From contig JAQTIA010000003.1 of assembly GCA_029433415.1 (NCBI GenBank), forward strand, positions 248,001 through 312,000: a DNA stretch of 64,000 nucleotides, given 5' to 3'. Under the pieces are notes generated by a model, which did no database searches, was not told the origin of the DNA, and saw only the letters and a list, made by a program, of their open reading frames with translations. Positions within the stretch are counted from its first letter, which is position 1, and each line of letters begins with the position of its first letter. A program made the translations under genes and the position numbers. Shown here in pieces: positions 60,885 through 64,000 of this stretch. The stretch comes from Acetobacteraceae bacterium ESL0709 (GTDB taxonomy: Bacteria > Pseudomonadota > Alphaproteobacteria > Acetobacterales > Acetobacteraceae).

Positions 60885-63097
60885 TTAAGGAACTCCACAA
60901 AATCAGCAAGAATATTTTTGGCACCGTGATTTTCAAAATTGATCAATAAACTGTCTCCATCAGCTTCCAGCACCACACCATTACCAAAACGCGGGTGTTT
61001 GACAGGGGTTCCAATGGCAAATCGGGAGGGTGGGGCAGGAGAGGCGGTCTTGCCCAGAGCAGGTCTTTGCCCGAATGTATCGCGCTGCCAGGAGTTCTTT
61101 CCAAAGGAGGAAGATCTTCTGGCTGGAGCAATTCTCTTGACTAGGTCCTCGGGCAGTTCGTCAATAAAGCGGCTGGGGATTGAATCTTGCCAAGTGGCAT
61201 AAATACGCCGGCTTGCAGCGTGGGCGATAATAGCTTTTTTTCGCGCACGCGTCAGCCCGACATAGGCAAGGCGCCTTTCTTCCTCAAGTGCCGTATTACC
61301 GCCTTCATCCAGCGAACGCTGGGAGGGGAATAGGCCTTCTTCCCAACCGGGTAAAAAGACAATGTCGAATTCAAGTCCTTTGGCAGCGTGTAGGGTCATG
61401 AGACTGACGCGGTCCTTGTTCTGGTCGACTGAATCGGCTTCCATTACCAGAGCAATATGTTCCAGAAAGGCCTCAAGCGTGGGGAAGTCGGCCAGAGCGC
61501 GAATCAGTTCATGGAGGTTGTCAAGGCGCCCTGGTGCTTCCACGGAACGGTCATCGCGCCACATTTGCAGATAACCACTACGTTCGAGAAGTTGCTCGGC
61601 CGCTACGACATGTCCTTCCTTGTCCATCGTAACACGGACATGATCAAATGTGTCCAGCAGGTCAATCAGGCTATCCGCCGCCTTACCTTTCAGTTTTTTC
61701 TCGGTCAGAAGCGTTTTAAGTGTTTCCTGCAGGCTACGGCCTTGCCCGGCAGCTTCAGAGCGTAATTTATTCAAGGCGACTGTGCCAAATCCTCTTTTGG
61801 GTAAATTGATAATCCTTTCGAAAGCCAGATCATCCTGTGGCTGTTGCACGGCACGCAGATAGGCTATGGCGTCGCGGATTTCGGCCCTTTCATAAAAGCG
61901 TAGGCCTCCAATAACCTGATAAGGAATATTGGCGCGCAATAAAGCTTCCTCGATAGGGCGTGTCTGAAAACCAGCGCGTACCAGCACCGCCATTTCAGCA
62001 TAAGTTTCTCCCTCCTGATGAAGTTTCTGTGCACGCTGGGCAATGGTACGAGCCTCTTCGTCGGAATCAGGGAGACTTAGCACTTCGATATAATCGCCCG
62101 GTTCTTCAGTATCAGCCGCTTGTAGTGTTTTCCCCAGACGCTCTTCATTATGTCGGATGATGCCTGCGGCGGCGGCCAGAATACGGGGGGTGGAACGGTA
62201 ATTGCGTTCCAGTCGTATGATGGTGGCACCGGGAAAATCTTTCTCAAAACGCAGGATATTGCCAATATCAGCACCGCGCCATGAATAGATGGACTGATCA
62301 TCATCGCCCACACAGGCAATGTTGGCGGACTGATTGCCTTCGCGCTTGGCCAAGAGGCGTAACCAGAGATACTGGATTGTGTTAGTGTCCTGATATTCAT
62401 CGACCAGGATATAGCGGAAGCGTTTGTGATATTGTGCCAGAACGTCCGGATGGTGGCGAAAGATCGTCACCATATGCAGCATAAGGTCGCCGAAATCACA
62501 GGCATTTAATTCAAGAAGACGTTTCTGGTAAGCCTCATAGACGGAAATGGTTCGCTTATCCTCCAGAGCGGATTCGTGAGCCGCTGTAATATCCTGAGGC
62601 AGAAGAGCCTTGTCTTTCCAGTTCTGGATTTGATTTAGCAGTTGTGCGGGCGGTGTACGCTTCAGATCAAGATTATAGCCTGCCATGATCTGTTTCAGAA
62701 GGCGGATCTGGTCGTCTGTATCAATAATGGTGAAATTGGGTTCAAGCCCTGTCAGGCCTGCATGACGCCTGAGCATCCTGGCACAGAGGGCATGGAATGT
62801 ACCCAACCACAACCCCTCGACTGAATGACCCAGAATAGCACTGATACGCTCCTTCATTTCCCGGGCGGCCTTGTTCGTGAAGGTTACAGCCAAAATTTGT
62901 TCGGGCCATGCCAGATTTTGGAGAAGAATATGTGCAAAACGTGTTGTCAGAACACGCGTTTTGCCCGTACCAGCGCCAGCAAGGATGAGCAGGGGACCTT
63001 CTGTCGTTTCAACAGCCTGTTTTTGCTCTGCATTGAGCCGTGCCAGATAATCTGGTGTCAGAAGGGCGGAGAGGGTATGTAGATCATGATCAGTCAC
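60881..63097 (-). CDS. pcrA: UvrD/PcrA-type DNA helicase
   Basis: An SF1A 3'-5' DNA helicase for repair and replication-fork processing, about 738 aa from GTG 63097; an in-frame TTG at 63133 would overlap radC. Motifs are 'LLILAGAGTGKTRVL' (Walker A), 'ILVDEYQDTNTIQY' (motif II), 'VGDDDQSIYSWRGAD' (motif III), 'RLERNYRSTPRIL' (motif IV), 'VSLMTLHAAKGLEFDIVFLP' (motif V) and 'EEERRLAYVGLTRARKKAII' (motif VI). A C-terminal Tudor-like piece ends 'FVEFLK'. UvrD and PcrA cannot be separated by sequence alone here. Confidence 0.93.
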   Translation of the reverse strand: MTDHDLHTLSALLTPDYLARLNAEQKQAVETTEGPLLILAGAGTGKTRVLTTRFAHILLQNLAWPEQILAVTFTNKAAREMKERISAILGHSVEGLWLGTFHALCARMLRRHAGLTGLEPNFTIIDTDDQIRLLKQIMAGYNLDLKRTPPAQLLNQIQNWKDKALLPQDITAAHESALEDKRTISVYEAYQKRLLELNACDFGDLMLHMVTIFRHHPDVLAQYHKRFRYILVDEYQDTNTIQYLWLRLLAKREGNQSANIACVGDDDQSIYSWRGADIGNILRFEKDFPGATIIRLERNYRSTPRILAAAAGIIRHNEERLGKTLQAADTEEPGDYIEVLSLPDSDEEARTIAQRAQKLHQEGETYAEMAVLVRAGFQTRPIEEALLRANIPYQVIGGLRFYERAEIRDAIAYLRAVQQPQDDLAFERIINLPKRGFGTVALNKLRSEAAGQGRSLQETLKTLLTEKKLKGKAADSLIDLLDTFDHVRVTMDKEGHVVAAEQLLERSGYLQMWRDDRSVEAPGRLDNLHELIRALADFPTLEAFLEHIALVMEADSVDQNKDRVSLMTLHAAKGLEFDIVFLPGWEEGLFPSQRSLDEGGNTALEEERRLAYVGLTRARKKAIIAHAASRRIYATWQDSIPSRFIDELPEDLVKRIAPARRSSSFGKNSWQRDTFGQRPALGKTASPAPPSRFAIGTPVKHPRFGNGVVLEADGDSLLINFENHGAKNILADFVEFLK

Positions 63098-63125
63098 GAG
63101 CCTAATATACTGCGGGGGCCCCTTA

Positions 63126-63824
63126 ATGGCCAAGAGATATCCTCCATCAATTACGTTAAAAACAGAGGCTACAGGGCATCGGGAGAGAATGCGTCAGAAA
63201 ATTCTGGATCATGGTACAGGCGCTCTTGCTGATTATGAACTTCTTGAAATGCTGTTATTTAATGTAATTCCTCGACGTGATACAAAACCACTGGCGAAGT
63301 CGCTGCTGGCGCATTTCGGTTCTTGGCTTTCTATTTGCCAAGCCAGTAAAAGGGAGCTGGAAGACTGTCATCTTGGTGCCAAAACTATTGTGATGCTGCA
63401 ATTTATTCGTCAGTGTGCTGCCTCTCTGGCTATGACAGACACACACAACCCTTTTTGTTTTGCTGACTGGGAAAGGTTGCTGGTTTATGCAGACCGCTAT
63501 ACACAGGGAGACGTGGCAACAGGCACGAGAGTTATTTATGTCAATAATCGCAACGAATTGTTGCTGGACCATTTTTTAACTGATGAAAGCGATATTGTTT
63601 CCTTGCATCAGCAGATTGCAGAGCTTGCTCTGGATGTGAATGCTACAGCTCTTATCCTGGTTTATATCGCCCCCCGGAGGCCGGCGAATGTCATTGCGCA
63701 GCATGTTCTCGGTCTGAAGCATGCCCTGCGCCCCTTGTCCATTGAGGTATATGATGCCTTGCTGGTAGGGGAAAACTGGAAGAAAAGCCTCCACCAGGAA
63801 GGACTGTTAGGTGAGGATGAGTGA
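63126..63824 (+). CDS. radC: RadC-like protein lacking the JAMM metal motif
   Basis: A 232-aa RadC/YeeS homologue. The N-terminal helix-hairpin-helix part is typical ('HRERMRQKILDHGTGALADY', 'ELLEMLLFNVIPRRDTKPLA', 'LLAHFGSWLSIC'). In the C-terminal domain the stretch that should read 'AHNHPSGDPTPS-AD' is 'VYIAPRRPANVIAQHV', so the His-x-His and Asp zinc ligands are missing. The fold end 'LSIEVYDALLVG' remains. The protein should be catalytically dead as a metalloprotein. It is divergent from the helicase gene. Confidence 0.8.
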   Translation: MAKRYPPSITLKTEATGHRERMRQKILDHGTGALADYELLEMLLFNVIPRRDTKPLAKSLLAHFGSWLSICQASKRELEDCHLGAKTIVMLQFIRQCAASLAMTDTHNPFCFADWERLLVYADRYTQGDVATGTRVIYVNNRNELLLDHFLTDESDIVSLHQQIAELALDVNATALILVYIAPRRPANVIAQHVLGLKHALRPLSIEVYDALLVGENWKKSLHQEGLLGEDE

Positions 63825-64000
63825 CGGAACGGTATTTCCTGAGAACCTGTTGGAACAGATTTTGGACAGTCAGTCTGATCTGGCAGACAGGGAGTGCATT
63901 TTTGCCTACATAGTGGACTTATGCTGCAAGAGCGGAAAAGACAGAGAACGTCTTATGACGCTTCTGCTTGGGAATTATACGAATCTCGCTCACCTGCTCT
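63817..64000 (+). CDS. partial CDS, possibly a second RadC-like protein
   Basis: ATG at 63817 overlaps the radC-like end by 8 bp and the frame stays open to the window edge (61 codons). 'ENLLEQILDSQSDLADRECI' and 'LMTLLLGNYTNLAHLL' align in spacing with 'YELLEMLLF...LAKSLLAHFGSW' of the upstream protein, hinting at a diverged tandem RadC paralogue. The match is weak and the gene is cut off. Confidence 0.4.
   Translation, partial: MSDGTVFPENLLEQILDSQSDLADRECIFAYIVDLCCKSGKDRERLMTLLLGNYTNLAHLL

Overview
The window looks like an alphaproteobacterial chromosome segment, most likely from an acetic acid bacterium (Acetobacteraceae) of modest GC content. The reasons are a cyanide-insensitive-type bd oxidase with a DUF2474 subunit, two RbtT-type polyol permeases beside a tetrol-type catabolic set, a DUF3126 protein, and the lapA-pyrF-trpF order. 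The species is not determined.

Layout. 0-2 kb is a graveyard of mobile DNA: a phage baseplate fragment, a decayed mazEF-type toxin-antitoxin pair, a roughly 490-nt structured RNA candidate, and a 4-repeat type I-E CRISPR array with no cas genes in view. 2-8 kb is an iron-uptake locus: exbB-exbD-tonB divergent from piuC, a TonB-dependent siderophore receptor and a Sel1 protein, with two Fur-like palindromes. 8.5-17.6 kb holds two paralogous phage tail-fibre loci. The first is intact and carries bulb-lectin motifs and a 501-bp tandem duplication. The second is broken into frameshifted pieces. Two dead IS5-family elements lie between them. 18-27.8 kb is a co-directional, overlapping operon that looks like an undescribed biosynthetic cluster: LeuA-like synthase, isochorismatase-fold protein, clavaminate-synthase-like dioxygenase, two cupins, MFS exporter, LeuC, a LeuD fused to an FAD/NAD(P)-binding enzyme, and a prephenate dehydratase domain just downstream. 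28-30.5 kb holds degraded genes and an integrase with an in-frame stop facing the 3' end of tRNA-Val.

30.6-41.3 kb contains surE, a TauD-family dioxygenase with an amino-acid permease, and a polyol (threitol/erythrulose-type) utilisation locus: SDR dehydrogenase, two MFS permeases, DhaK-DhaL kinase, RpiB-type isomerase and a SorC regulator. 41.6-48.9 kb has an EamA exporter, two small unknown proteins, a second copy of the structured RNA on the minus strand, cioAB plus a DUF2474 subunit, an unknown 398-aa protein and tRNA-Ser. 49-64 kb is housekeeping: trpF, pyrF, lapA, a large repeat-containing glycosyltransferase, an M20 peptidase, pdxA-pdxJ, a lipoprotein, DUF3126, pepP, prmA, a UvrD/PcrA helicase and a RadC homologue without its metal-binding motif.

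The strongest candidates for something new are (1) the pair of ~490-540-nt RNAs at 1192-1684 and 43661-44200, which share conserved blocks and hairpins including a compensatory base-pair change, and (2) the 18-27.8 kb 2-oxoacid chain-extension cluster with its LeuD-flavoprotein fusion.
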